This document shows, piece by piece, positions 18,604 to 27,383 of a stretch of DNA of 64,000 bases (the first letter of the stretch is position 1; every line of letters begins with the position of its first letter). The notes below the pieces were generated by a model that was given only the letters and a program-made list of their open reading frames with translations, was not told the DNA's origin and ran no database searches. The translations under genes were made by a program, and so were the position numbers. Source of the stretch: F22 sp963675625 (GTDB taxonomy: Bacteria > Bacteroidota > Bacteroidia > Bacteroidales > Bacteroidaceae); the NCBI GenBank assembly GCA_963675625.1, contig OY776497.1, positions 868,001-932,000 of the forward strand, given 5' to 3'.

Positions 18604-18831
18604 ATATATGGTACTGAATACAGCGCAAAGATAAGGAAAACGTGCAAGACCAAAGAGAATAATAATAACTTTTTACGATACATTCTCGAAAAAACAACAA
18701 ATGTTTATACCCCTCGTCGTAACTTATCTACCGATATAAACAAAAACTAATACAGTTCCAATCATAAAAAAGAGAAACAAATTGACTATATTTGTTCGCA
18801 AATACATTTATTCATAAAGCCAATTCTATTT

Positions 18832-20361
18832 ATGGACGAACAAACAAGCAACCATAAACGCATCGTAAAAAATACCCTGATGCTCTATATTCGTATGATT
18901 CTAGTCATCGTAGTATCATTGTACACGTCCCGCATCGTCTTAAATGTACTCGGTGTTGATGATTTCGGTCTGGTTAATTTGGTCACTGGAGTCACTGCAA
19001 TGCTCTCTTTCTTAAACCAATCTTTACTAGTGAGCACCGAACGTTTTCTAACTTACATGTTAGGTAAAGGCAACACCAAAGAATTAAAACATACTTTCTC
19101 AACAGCATTTTATACTAATGTACTATTTGCGATTATCATCGTGCTCATTCTCATTGTAGGTGGACTTTGGATGATCAACAACAAACTAGTCATAGCCCCA
19201 GAAAGAATAGAAACAGCTCGCATACTATTGCTCATGTCCTGTGCCCCTATTCTACTAACCATCAGCAATGCTCCCTACTCCGCCATGGTCATAGCCCATG
19301 AACGCATGGGCATTTACGCCTACTTCAGCATCTTTGAAGTTTTGAGTAAACTAGCTGTCGTTGTAGTCATTCAATTTGTTGCTGGCGACAAGTTACTTTT
19401 ATACTACAGCCTATTCACATTCACTGGAATTATCTCTGCGTTATTTCCTGTAGTATATAGTCACAAACAATTTAAAGAATGCAGAATACAAAGATGGTTT
19501 GACAAAAAAGTATTTAAAGAAATCTTATCATTTAGTGGTTGGAATCTCGTTGGAAGTTTTTCAGACACCATGTGTAAAAACGGCGTCAACATAGTGCTCA
19601 ATATGTTCTTAGGTACCGTTATAAACGCCGCAAACGGCATTGTGACGCAAGTCGTAGCCAATGTTTCTAGATTTACTTCTACCATGATGATAGCCGTCAA
19701 TCCACAAATAATAAAAAGCTACGCAGCCAATAATTTAGACGATTGTAAAGTGCTTGTACGCAAAGCCGCACTATATGGACAGTATCTATTTTTCTTTTTT
19801 GCAATTCCTTTAGCTGCAGACCTTCCATTTATCCTGAAAGCTTGGTTAAAGCAAGTTCCTCCATACACTGTTCCATTGATTTACGTTGCCCTTGTTCAAG
19901 CAAGCATCAGTTTATTTTCCAATTCTTCCGTCTATTTCAGACAAGCCACAGGCAAAGTCAAAAAGCCACAAATACTCACTGCACTAAGCACATTGCCCAT
20001 AATCGTAGTGACCTATATACTACTTTATCTACATGTAGATGTCGTGGTTACCCGAGCTGCCGCTCTCATATTTTGGGTGGCCAACACTTTTATGTGGCAA
20101 TGGCATATGGCAAAAGACCTACAGATCAATATATATCAATTCATTAGCACTTTAGTATCCCGCATGGTATTAGTTGTTTTTTTAGCATGCATAGCCCCAC
20201 TAATTATCACACACTACATGTCACCAGGATGGATACGTTTCCTATGTATGGGGACAGCATTTGTACTGTGCTATCTCCCTATCATATACTTTATAGGACT
20301 CTTTCCAGAAGATAGAGCCGTGGCCATAGATAAACTAAAGTCACGATTCCATAAGAGATAA
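18832..20361 (+). CDS. Wzx/MATE-like polysaccharide flippase
   Basis: Membrane protein of 509 residues with about 12-14 helices, from the polysaccharide_synt / MVF superfamily; it would flip an undecaprenyl-linked glycan across the inner membrane. The opening RIVKNTLMLYIRMILVIVVSLYTSRIVLNVLGVDDFG is typical of this family. It stands alone, 8 kb from the exopolysaccharide operon, which has no flippase of its own, so it could serve that locus; this is inference. -7-like TATATTTG is at about 18787. A hairpin terminator follows. Confidence 0.83.
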   Translation: MDEQTSNHKRIVKNTLMLYIRMILVIVVSLYTSRIVLNVLGVDDFGLVNLVTGVTAMLSFLNQSLLVSTERFLTYMLGKGNTKELKHTFSTAFYTNVLFAIIIVLILIVGGLWMINNKLVIAPERIETARILLLMSCAPILLTISNAPYSAMVIAHERMGIYAYFSIFEVLSKLAVVVVIQFVAGDKLLLYYSLFTFTGIISALFPVVYSHKQFKECRIQRWFDKKVFKEILSFSGWNLVGSFSDTMCKNGVNIVLNMFLGTVINAANGIVTQVVANVSRFTSTMMIAVNPQIIKSYAANNLDDCKVLVRKAALYGQYLFFFFAIPLAADLPFILKAWLKQVPPYTVPLIYVALVQASISLFSNSSVYFRQATGKVKKPQILTALSTLPIIVVTYILLYLHVDVVVTRAAALIFWVANTFMWQWHMAKDLQINIYQFISTLVSRMVLVVFLACIAPLIITHYMSPGWIRFLCMGTAFVLCYLPIIYFIGLFPEDRAVAIDKLKSRFHKR

Positions 20362-20383
20362 TTCATTCAATGACACCTCATAA

Positions 20384-20416
20384 AAATAGCAGATGCGTTC
20401 ATCGCATCTGCTATTT
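20384..20416. terminator. Bidirectional terminator, flippase / VOC gene
   Basis: Perfect 14-bp stem AAATAGCAGATGCG (20384-20397) with 20403-20416 and a 5-base loop, between convergent genes. Confidence 0.85.
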
Positions 20417-20446
20417 CTATACTCACATATAACTATTTGGAATATT

Positions 20447-21523
20447 CTACTTCATCACCTGCACTTTATAACCATCAGGGTCCACCACAGTAAAGCTCGC
20501 CTCATCGACAGGTGCTTTTATCACCCCAGATTTCACAAGACGTTCAGACAAACGTTTATAACTACCAGCCTTCCAAAGCAAAGTAACTCCATTATCTGAT
20601 GTAGCTATTACTTGTCCCTTTTTCTGAATCAATTGTAAAGTAAAAGCACTATTTTGAAAAGATAACTGACACATTTTATATTGTCCATCAGGAGATGTAA
20701 AACTAGATTGCATTTTCAATCCAAAATTCGTTGTATAAAACGCAATACTCTTAGCCATATCCCTAACCATAATACTATACCCCAATGGCACCACTATGCT
20801 AGATGCTGGAGCCACTGTAGTCTGTACGAGTTGAACAGGCACACCTGTTTTTGATGTGCCAATTTGACTAGGACGTACCGATCCATTGCCCCCACCTTGT
20901 ATAGTAGATACAACAGCCTTTGGGTTATTTTCGTCCAACATATCTACAGCCACTTTATTCAAAGCGACCTCTGCTTCATTATACAAAGCATTAACCATAT
21001 CAATAGTGCCAACTCGAAATTTACGTAATCTACGACGCAACTTCGTACCATTTTTATACAGAGCAGCCGAATCCGTAATTTGTTGTTCAGCCATAAGATG
21101 CGCATCTTCATAATCATATGTGATGCGACTCACCGTCATGCGACAATCATTTTCCTGCACATTGACAGTCAATAAATACTTCATCATCGCACGATCGAGC
21201 GATAAAGCATTTGATTGAAAGATAAGATACTCTTCACCCATCGCAGCAATCATGCCTTTATCAACATTGCTATACGCCACGCGACTAGCATTACCATTTC
21301 TCGCCATTCGTTGCTTCACCCATGTGCCCAACGTCTTCCACAATTGCTCAACAGGTAGCCCATGTGTTGGCAATTTCTTTTCAAACACAACTTTTCCATC
21401 TACAACTGGTACAGCTCCTTGCATATAAGCTGAATAATCATTATCACTTTGTGCAGATAGCGCCGTAGAAATCGCAAGAAAAGCGATCAGAACCAGCGAT
21501 TTCAGACGAAATATAGCTTTCAT
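20447..21523 (-). CDS. Secreted DUF4468-like plus VOC (glyoxalase-fold) protein
   Basis: A 358-residue exported protein with two parts. A signal peptide (about 1-24, ...STALSAQ) is followed by a domain (about 35-190) that resembles the DUF4468/TBP-like-fold proteins common in Bacteroidetes (pattern VDGKVVFEKKLPT...GMIAAMGEEYLIF...). The C-terminal 115 residues (about 243-357: GYSIMVRDMAKSIAFYTTNFGLKMQSSF...VVDPDGYKVQVMK) form a vicinal-oxygen-chelate domain. VOC domains are usually cytosolic; secretion and this fusion are unusual. The metal-site residues are not certain. Function unknown. Confidence 0.7.
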   Translation of the reverse strand: MKAIFRLKSLVLIAFLAISTALSAQSDNDYSAYMQGAVPVVDGKVVFEKKLPTHGLPVEQLWKTLGTWVKQRMARNGNASRVAYSNVDKGMIAAMGEEYLIFQSNALSLDRAMMKYLLTVNVQENDCRMTVSRITYDYEDAHLMAEQQITDSAALYKNGTKLRRRLRKFRVGTIDMVNALYNEAEVALNKVAVDMLDENNPKAVVSTIQGGGNGSVRPSQIGTSKTGVPVQLVQTTVAPASSIVVPLGYSIMVRDMAKSIAFYTTNFGLKMQSSFTSPDGQYKMCQLSFQNSAFTLQLIQKKGQVIATSDNGVTLLWKAGSYKRLSERLVKSGVIKAPVDEASFTVVDPDGYKVQVMK

Positions 21524-21679
21524 ATACTCGTATTTTTAAGATTACAACTAAAAAAATGATTTGGTAAAGGTAGCAACTAATTTTGAACCAACCTATTTAT
21601 TTATAGACTTTTCGCTCTAATTTTATTGCACACATATCAACGAATCGTGTATTTTTTTAGTTCGATTTGAAACAAAACA

Positions 21680-21711
21680 TTTGGAAGATGGATCATTTTG
21701 CTCTATCTTTG
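21680..21711 (+). promoter_or_regulatory. FadL-like porin promoter
   Basis: TTTG (21680-21683), exactly 20 bases, TATCTTTG (21704-21711): perfect Bacteroidetes promoter, 27 bases before the start codon. Confidence 0.7.
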
Positions 21712-21738
21712 CGGCCATATTAATCAATAATAAAAAGT

Positions 21739-23121
21739 ATGAAAAGATTTTTCATGGCTGCCATTGCGGCCATTTTTGTTGCAGTAAGCAGCATCCACGC
21801 AGGTGGACTACTCACTAATTCAAATCAAAGTGCATCTTTCTTGCGTATGATGGCTAGAGATGCATCAACAGATATTTTTTCTGTTTACTACAACCCAGCA
21901 GGACTATCTTTCCTACCTCACGATGGTTTTTTCTTATCTATTGATAACCAAAGTGCATTTCAAACACGAGATGCCAACTCACGCCTATTAAATTATGGTT
22001 GGAACTTAGACGGCGACACGTCTAAAAAAATGGATTTTGAAGGCGATGCATCAGCACCAATCATCCCAACAATCATGGCAGCATACAAACAAGACAAGCT
22101 TACTTTCTCAGGTATGTTAGGTTTCACAAGTGGTGGAGGTAAAGCCACTTTTAACAATGGACTTCCAATGTTCCAAACACTTGTTGTCAGCACATTTGCC
22201 AATCTACCTCTAGGTGGAGACACCCGTCTACAACTCAATCCTTCACAGTATGATGTAGATATGAATATGAAAGGTACACAATACATCCTTGGTGGCCAAT
22301 TTGGTATCACATACCAAATCAACGATTGGTTATCCGTATATGGTGGTGGCCGCATGAACTTCTTCTTTGGTAGTCAAAAAGGATCTATCCTAGTCAATGC
22401 TACCGACCCAGCAGTTCAAGCTCAAACAAAAGCCCTAGGCCTTCCAGGTAGTCAACTAGCAGACGTTGCGCTAGACGTAGACCAAAGCGGATGGGGTGTA
22501 ACACCCATCATCGGTGTAGATGCTAGTTTTGGCAAATGGAACTTTGCCGCAAAGTATGAGTTCATGACCAACCTCAACATTGAGAACAAAAGCAACTCCC
22601 CTCTTCGTGCAAATATTCTATACCAAGAGAGTGCTCAACTAAAAGCCCTATTGGCATCATACGACGATGGCGTCAATACCCCAAGCGATATTCCAGCCAT
22701 CCTAACCCTAGGAGCACGTTACGAAATCATCCCTACCGTACACGTCAGTGCAGGTTACCACTACTACTTCGACAAAGACGCAGGTATGGCAGATGACAAG
22801 CAAAAACTCCTTACTCACGGTACAATCGAATGGTTGGCAGGTGCAGAATGGGACATCACTGATCGCGTCACCCTCAGTGCAGGATACCAAAACACCAACT
22901 ATGGTCTAAGCGATGGATATCAAAGAGACACTTCATTCTCTTGCGATAGCTACTCAATTGGTTTTGGTGGTCGCATTAAGATGAACGATGCAGTAGCATT
23001 CAACATTGGCTATATGCAAAGCTTCTACGATGATTATACTGGAATGACTACATACCAAACAGAAAACACCTATTCTCGTACCAATAAAGTATTTGGTTTT
23101 GGTGCAGAATTCGTATTCTAA
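21739..23121 (+). CDS. OmpP1/FadL/TodX family outer membrane porin
   Basis: Fourteen-stranded outer membrane channel for hydrophobic compounds such as fatty acids. The 460-residue precursor has a signal peptide (residues 1-21, cut after VSSIHAG), then the FadL N-terminal plug pattern: SFLRMMARDASTDIFSVYYNPAGLSFL (about 33-60), equal to the family NPAG motif. The rest alternates hydrophobic and polar residues as in beta strands and ends ...KVFGFGAEFVF with a terminal aromatic, the outer-membrane sorting signal. Strong promoter and dedicated terminator suggest high expression. Confidence 0.9.
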   Translation: MKRFFMAAIAAIFVAVSSIHAGGLLTNSNQSASFLRMMARDASTDIFSVYYNPAGLSFLPHDGFFLSIDNQSAFQTRDANSRLLNYGWNLDGDTSKKMDFEGDASAPIIPTIMAAYKQDKLTFSGMLGFTSGGGKATFNNGLPMFQTLVVSTFANLPLGGDTRLQLNPSQYDVDMNMKGTQYILGGQFGITYQINDWLSVYGGGRMNFFFGSQKGSILVNATDPAVQAQTKALGLPGSQLADVALDVDQSGWGVTPIIGVDASFGKWNFAAKYEFMTNLNIENKSNSPLRANILYQESAQLKALLASYDDGVNTPSDIPAILTLGARYEIIPTVHVSAGYHYYFDKDAGMADDKQKLLTHGTIEWLAGAEWDITDRVTLSAGYQNTNYGLSDGYQRDTSFSCDSYSIGFGGRIKMNDAVAFNIGYMQSFYDDYTGMTTYQTENTYSRTNKVFGFGAEFVF

Positions 23122-23184
23122 TCATTGGTCAAAAATATTCTGACTTATCTCTCTCAGTCAGAACACTTCATAACCCATAACGGT

Positions 23185-23232
23185 AGAGGATGTTTTATGT
23201 GTTGACATAAAACATCCTCTATTCTTTTTTTT
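23185..23232 (+). terminator. Rho-independent terminator after FadL-like gene
   Basis: Perfect 15-bp stem (AGAGGATGTTTTATG, 23185-23199, with 23206-23220), 6-base loop, then ATTCTTTTTTTT. A -7-like TATCTTTG for radA overlaps its end at 23235-23242. Confidence 0.9.
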
Positions 23233-23271
23233 CGTATCTTTGCCCAGAGTTCATCATTTATCCCAATAGCT

Positions 23272-24642
23272 ATGGCAAAAAAAGAAAAACGCGTGTATGT
23301 GTGCAGCAACTGCGGCTACGACAGTCCCAAATGGATGGGCAAATGCCCCAGTTGCAACCAATGGAACACCTTTGTAGAAGAAATCATCCGTCCACACAAC
23401 ACCCAACGAGAAGTGACAGGCAATACCGACCTGCCACCCAGTCAAGCCATGCGCATTGAAGACATCACTGAAGGCGAAGAAATCCGTATCGACCTTCAAG
23501 ATGAAGAACTCAACCGCGTACTTGGAGGTGGGCTAGTCATTGGCTCGCTCGTCCTACTAGGAGGAGAACCAGGCATAGGCAAGAGTACCCTAGTATTACA
23601 GACCGTCCTCAACATCCCCAACAAACGCATCCTGTACGTCAGTGGCGAAGAAAGCGCCCGACAACTAAAGATGCGTGCCGAGCGCATCCACCCCGGCTCC
23701 AAAGAACTCATCGTCCTCTGCGAGACAGCCCTAGAACAAATCTTCCTACAGATCAAACAAGTAGAACCCGATATGGTCGTGATCGACTCCATCCAAACCA
23801 TCAGCAGCGAACTCCTAGAATCGAGTGCCGGTAGCATCAGCCAAGTACGTGAATGCTCCGCCGCCATCCTACGTTTTGCCAAAGAGCGCCAACTCCCCGT
23901 AATCCTCATCGGACACATTAATAAAGAAGGTAGCATAGCTGGTCCAAAAGTATTGGAACACATCGTCGACACCGTCCTCCAGTTTGAAGGCGACCAACAC
24001 CATATCTACCGCATCCTTCGTGGCATCAAAAACCGCTTCGGCAGCACCGACGAACTTGGAATCTACGAGATGCGCCAAGAAGGCCTCCGCTGCGTCCAAA
24101 ACCCCTCAGAACTGCTGCTAAGCACCGACCACGAAGGTTTGAGCGGAGTAGCCATCGCTGCCGCAGTCGAAGGCGTGCGCCCTTTCCTTATCGAAACCCA
24201 AGCCCTTGTAAGTACCGCCGTATATGGCAACCCACAACGCTCAGCCACTGGTTTCGACATCCGCCGCATGAATATGCTGCTAGCCGTCCTTGAAAAACGC
24301 GTCGGCTTTAAGTTAGGCCAAAAAGACGTCTTCCTCAACATCGCAGGAGGCATCAAAGTCAAAGACCCCGCCATCGACCTTCCCGTCATATGCGCCATCC
24401 TCTCCAGCAATATGGATACAGGCATTATGGGACAAGTATGCCTAGCAGGCGAAGTCGGATTGAGCGGAGAGATTCGTCCCGTGAATCGAATCGAACAACG
24501 CATCAGCGAAGCCGAGAAACTTGGATTTACCGAATTCATCCTCCCCGCCCAAAACATGCACGGTCTCAACACCAGCAAATACACGATCAAACTCACTCCA
24601 GTACGCAAAGTAGAGGAAGCATTCCGCCAAGTATTTGGTTAA
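23272..24642 (+). CDS. radA: DNA repair protein RadA (Sms)
   Basis: RecA-like ATPase that promotes branch migration during recombination. The 456-residue protein shows the N-terminal C4 zinc finger (CSNCGYDSPKWMGKCPSC), Walker A GGEPGIGKST (about residue 98), the RadA-specific KNRFGSTDELGIYEM motif (about 250), and a Lon-protease-like C-terminal domain (about 290-456). It marks the left edge of a GC-rich block with many C-ending codons, unlike the AT-rich genes before it. TATCTTTG at 23235-23242 is the probable -7 element. Confidence 0.96.
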   Translation: MAKKEKRVYVCSNCGYDSPKWMGKCPSCNQWNTFVEEIIRPHNTQREVTGNTDLPPSQAMRIEDITEGEEIRIDLQDEELNRVLGGGLVIGSLVLLGGEPGIGKSTLVLQTVLNIPNKRILYVSGEESARQLKMRAERIHPGSKELIVLCETALEQIFLQIKQVEPDMVVIDSIQTISSELLESSAGSISQVRECSAAILRFAKERQLPVILIGHINKEGSIAGPKVLEHIVDTVLQFEGDQHHIYRILRGIKNRFGSTDELGIYEMRQEGLRCVQNPSELLLSTDHEGLSGVAIAAAVEGVRPFLIETQALVSTAVYGNPQRSATGFDIRRMNMLLAVLEKRVGFKLGQKDVFLNIAGGIKVKDPAIDLPVICAILSSNMDTGIMGQVCLAGEVGLSGEIRPVNRIEQRISEAEKLGFTEFILPAQNMHGLNTSKYTIKLTPVRKVEEAFRQVFG

Positions 24643-24717
24643 ACCATCCCCCCATTTGGAACAGTAACAGATAGCCCATCAATTATTTGGCTCAATAAGA
24701 AAATAACAAAACAATAT

Positions 24718-26277
24718 ATGACAGAAGAATTTCAATTGCGTGTCACGCCCAAAGTGGCGGCCGTCGCACAAGCCCTACGCCAATACCTTATCGACGAAAA
24801 AGGCTTGGACGAACGCACACTCACGTCCATACGCATCCTCAAGCGAAGCGTCGATGCTCGTCAGCGCCAGATCTACATCAACCTCAAGGTGAGATGCTAT
24901 ATCAACGAAGTGCCCCATGACGAGATGTACGATCCTATCGACTACCGTCCCGTACAGGGCGACAAGCAAGCCATCGTTGTCGGTGCTGGTCCCGCAGGTC
25001 TTTTTGCCGCCCTCGAACTAATCGAAGCAGGCATCAAACCCATCGTCATCGAACGAGGCAAGAACGTACGCGACAGAAAGCTCGATTTGGCCCAAATCTC
25101 CCGTACCCACACCGTCAATCCAGAAAGCAATTATAGTTTCGGCGAAGGCGGTGCAGGCGCCTTCTCAGATGGCAAGCTCTACACCCGAAGCAAGAAACGC
25201 GGTTCCACTAAGAAAGTCCTAGAAGTCTTCTGCCAACACGGCGCTAGCACCGACATCTTAGTTGACGCCCACCCCCACCTAGGTACCGATAAACTCCCAC
25301 GCATTATCGAAAACATGCGCCAAACCATCCTCGATTGCGGCGGCGAAGTACACTTCGAACAATGCATGAACACCCTGCTATTCTCTGGAAAAGAAGTCGT
25401 CGGCATCACCACCAAACAAGGCATGGAACTCCGCGGTCCCGTCATCCTAGCCACAGGCCATAGTGCCCGAGACGTGTACCGCTACCTAGCCGAAACCACC
25501 ATCCCCATCGAAGCCAAAGGCATCGCCGTGGGGGTACGTCTAGAGCACCCCGCCCATCTTATTGACCAGATACAATACCACAATAAAGAAGGCCGAGGCA
25601 AGTATCTGCCAGCCGCCGAATACAGCATGGTTCAACAAGTGAAAGGCCGAGGTGTCTACAGCTTCTGCATGTGCCCAGGCGGAGTCGTCGTACCCGCTGC
25701 CACAGGTCCCGAACAAGTAGTCGTCAACGGCATGAGTTCCAGTAGCCGAGGTAGCCGCTGGAGCAACAGCGGCATGGTCGTCGAACTGCTCCCCGAAGAC
25801 GTCAACAGCCACTACGCCGAAGACCCCTTGTGCATGCTACGCTACCAAGAAGAACTCGAAAAATCCGCTTGGCTTCAAGGCGGTATGACCCAGCGTGCCC
25901 CAGCCCAGCGCATGGCCGACTTTGTCAACAACCGCCTTAATGCCGAACTACCCGAAAGCAGCTACAGTCCAGGCGTCGTCGGTTCCCCACTCCATTTCTG
26001 GATGCCCGATTTCGTAACCACCCGCCTCCAAGAAGGCTTCAAAGCCTTCGGCCAGCGTGCCCGCGGCTTCCTGACCGACAATGCCCTTATGATAGGTGTC
26101 GAAACACGCACCAGCGCCCCAGTACGCATTCCGCGCGACAACGACACCTTGCAACACACCGATTTCTCTGGCCTCTACCCCTGTGGTGAAGGTGCAGGAT
26201 TTGCAGGTGGTATCGTCAGTGCCGCTATCGACGGCATCCGCTGTGCCACAGCTATTGCAGAACAACTCAATACATAA
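24718..26277 (+). CDS. NAD(P)/FAD-dependent oxidoreductase (COG2509 family)
   Basis: A 519-residue flavoprotein of the uncharacterised FAD-dependent dehydrogenase family. An N-terminal region (about 1-80) unique to the family precedes the dinucleotide-binding motif AIVVGAGPAGLFAALEL (about 83-100), then GKNVRDRKLDLAQIS, the SFGEGGAGAFSDGKLYTR block (about 138-155) and a C-terminal FAD-contact GEGAGFAGGIVSAAIDGIR (about 490-508). Substrate unknown. It lies 75 bases after radA and 10 bases before a regulator gene, with the same GC-rich codon use, so probably one transcript. Confidence 0.88.
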   Translation: MTEEFQLRVTPKVAAVAQALRQYLIDEKGLDERTLTSIRILKRSVDARQRQIYINLKVRCYINEVPHDEMYDPIDYRPVQGDKQAIVVGAGPAGLFAALELIEAGIKPIVIERGKNVRDRKLDLAQISRTHTVNPESNYSFGEGGAGAFSDGKLYTRSKKRGSTKKVLEVFCQHGASTDILVDAHPHLGTDKLPRIIENMRQTILDCGGEVHFEQCMNTLLFSGKEVVGITTKQGMELRGPVILATGHSARDVYRYLAETTIPIEAKGIAVGVRLEHPAHLIDQIQYHNKEGRGKYLPAAEYSMVQQVKGRGVYSFCMCPGGVVVPAATGPEQVVVNGMSSSSRGSRWSNSGMVVELLPEDVNSHYAEDPLCMLRYQEELEKSAWLQGGMTQRAPAQRMADFVNNRLNAELPESSYSPGVVGSPLHFWMPDFVTTRLQEGFKAFGQRARGFLTDNALMIGVETRTSAPVRIPRDNDTLQHTDFSGLYPCGEGAGFAGGIVSAAIDGIRCATAIAEQLNT

Positions 26278-26287
26278 CCCCATCCCC

Positions 26288-26881
26288 ATGCACACCATCG
26301 AAATTGCTATTATCACCCCCAACACCCTAGAAGCCGAAGGCCTCAAGCACCTATTGCTTGAAGCCTGTGCCGACGACATGCAACTCATCGTCCGCCCCTT
26401 CACCGACTATGGTGCCCTTATGGACGACACCCCCGATATGTACCAATGGTATTTTGTCACCCCACAATACTATGCCCTCTTCAATAGCTTTTTCAACCAA
26501 CGCCAAAACCGTTGCATCATCCTGATGCAAGGCACCGCCCCCCTGTCCATGCCCACTGGCACACATTATTTACAGACCAGCATGGCACGCAGTCGCCTCC
26601 GTGTGGCCCTGTCCCTACTATTGGCTGGCGTAGAGTCGCCCGAAACCACCCACCCCGTAGGAATAGAAGAAAATCCCGATCTATCGCAACGCGAGATAGA
26701 AGTGCTCCAGCTCGTTGTGCATGGGCTTATCAATAAAGAAATTGCCGATAAACTATGCATCTCACTCACCACCGTGATTTCGCACCGCAAGAACATCACC
26801 AATAAGTTAGGCATCAAAAGCGTTGCCGGGCTCACCGTATATGCCGTGATGAATGGACTGGTGCGGGCAGATAGGATATAA
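26288..26881 (+). CDS. LuxR-type regulator with degenerate receiver domain
   Basis: A 197-residue DNA-binding protein. Start at MHTIEIAIITPNTLEAEG chosen because it lies 10 bases behind the previous stop; the frame is open upstream inside that gene. The N-terminal 120 residues have receiver-like length and pattern, but the acidic pocket reads IITPNT instead of DD and the usual phospho-Asp position falls in the hydrophobic YFVTPQ, so phosphorylation is unlikely. The C-terminal 65 residues are a clear LuxR helix-turn-helix (LSQREIEVLQLVVHGLINKEIADKLCIS, then TVISHRKNITNKLGIKS). Target genes unknown; it is linked to the FAD oxidoreductase. Confidence 0.8.
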   Translation: MHTIEIAIITPNTLEAEGLKHLLLEACADDMQLIVRPFTDYGALMDDTPDMYQWYFVTPQYYALFNSFFNQRQNRCIILMQGTAPLSMPTGTHYLQTSMARSRLRVALSLLLAGVESPETTHPVGIEENPDLSQREIEVLQLVVHGLINKEIADKLCISLTTVISHRKNITNKLGIKSVAGLTVYAVMNGLVRADRI

Positions 26882-27001
26882 ACGCACCATTTCTGAGAAA
26901 AAGGAAACATATATTATCCATCTCAATCATCATCCATAAACCTTATTCTTAGAGGACATGTACACAGCAATTTACTAACCTTCTAGTCACACCTTTCCGA
27001 G

Positions 27002-27100
27002 AAGTATATAAGAGTGCGCTGTCATATACTTGACAACCTACCTAGCAAGTATATAAGAGCGCGCTCTTATATACTTCCCAGTTCGCTCTTATATATAAGT
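27002..27100. repeat. Tandem 30-bp palindromes
   Basis: Copy 2 at 27047-27076 is a perfect 30-bp palindrome (half site AAGTATATAAGAGCG). Copy 1 at 27002-27031 is the same sequence with a few mismatches in the centre and right arm. A right-half copy (CGCTCTTATATATAAGT) follows at 27084-27100. Copies start 45 bases apart. They can form hairpins or cruciforms; no T run follows, so a simple terminator is less likely. Confidence 0.85.
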
Positions 27101-27150
27101 CAGTGAGACGGGATATATATGTGTACATCTTTCGCGCTTTAGATGTTGAA

Positions 27151-27213
27151 ATCTAAGGCGTAAATCTCGATATGTAAGGCTTAAATTCGAGCATCTAAGG
27201 CAAGAAAGTATGC
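27151..27213 (+). repeat. Three 21-bp direct repeats (TAAGGC iterons)
   Basis: TAAGGC occurs at 27154, 27175 and 27196, exactly 21 bases apart. The 21-base units start ATCTAAGGCGTAAAT, ATGTAAGGCTTAAAT and ATCTAAGGCAAGAAA. A 21-base period places the sites on the same face of the helix, as expected for protein-binding iterons. Confidence 0.8.
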
Positions 27214-27243
27214 CCTATTTTAAACATCTATTGTACGAAAAAT

Positions 27244-27321
27244 CGCAAGCGCTTATGTAGCAAAACGCAAGCGCTTGCGTTTTTGTACACATCGGGATGC
27301 AAACAAAATCGCAAGCGCTTG
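27244..27321. repeat. Three CGCAAGCGCTT palindromic repeats at 22-bp multiples
   Basis: CGCAAGCGCTT starts at 27244, 27266 and 27310 (spacings 22 and 44). The middle copy extends to the perfect palindrome CGCAAGCGCTTGCG (27266-27279); the third reads CGCAAGCGCTTG. The helical phasing again suggests protein binding. Confidence 0.8.
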
Positions 27322-27383
27322 AGTTTTTAGCGAAATAAAATAAGCGTAAAAAGCCTATATACAGAAACGTATATCGACTTAAT

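Larger units (their letters stand above)
26882..27383. repeat. Repeat-rich non-coding block (possible origin or structural element)
   Basis: About 500 bases without a gene, carrying ordered repeats described separately: two 30-bp palindromes (27002-27076), three 21-bp TAAGGC iterons (27151-27213) and three AAGCGCTT palindromes (27244-27321). Also present are three TGTACACA-type octamers (about 26960, 27121 on the other strand, 27284) and an AT-rich patch at 27112-27120. The + strand goes from C-rich on the left to G-rich on the right across it. What it does is not known; a replication-origin or nucleoid/segregation role is a hypothesis. Confidence 0.6.

Noticed and set aside
24063..24608. 181-codon minus-strand frame opposite radA
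   Set aside because: Shadow of radA in a GC-rich segment; no recognisable features.
27283..27291. TTGTACACA as a DnaA box
   Set aside because: One mismatch at a conserved position and no cluster of better sites; noted only as supporting detail for the origin hypothesis.
27244..27321. CRISPR-like array
   Set aside because: Repeats are only 11-14 bases and at 22-bp multiples; no spacers of 30 or more bases and no cas genes.
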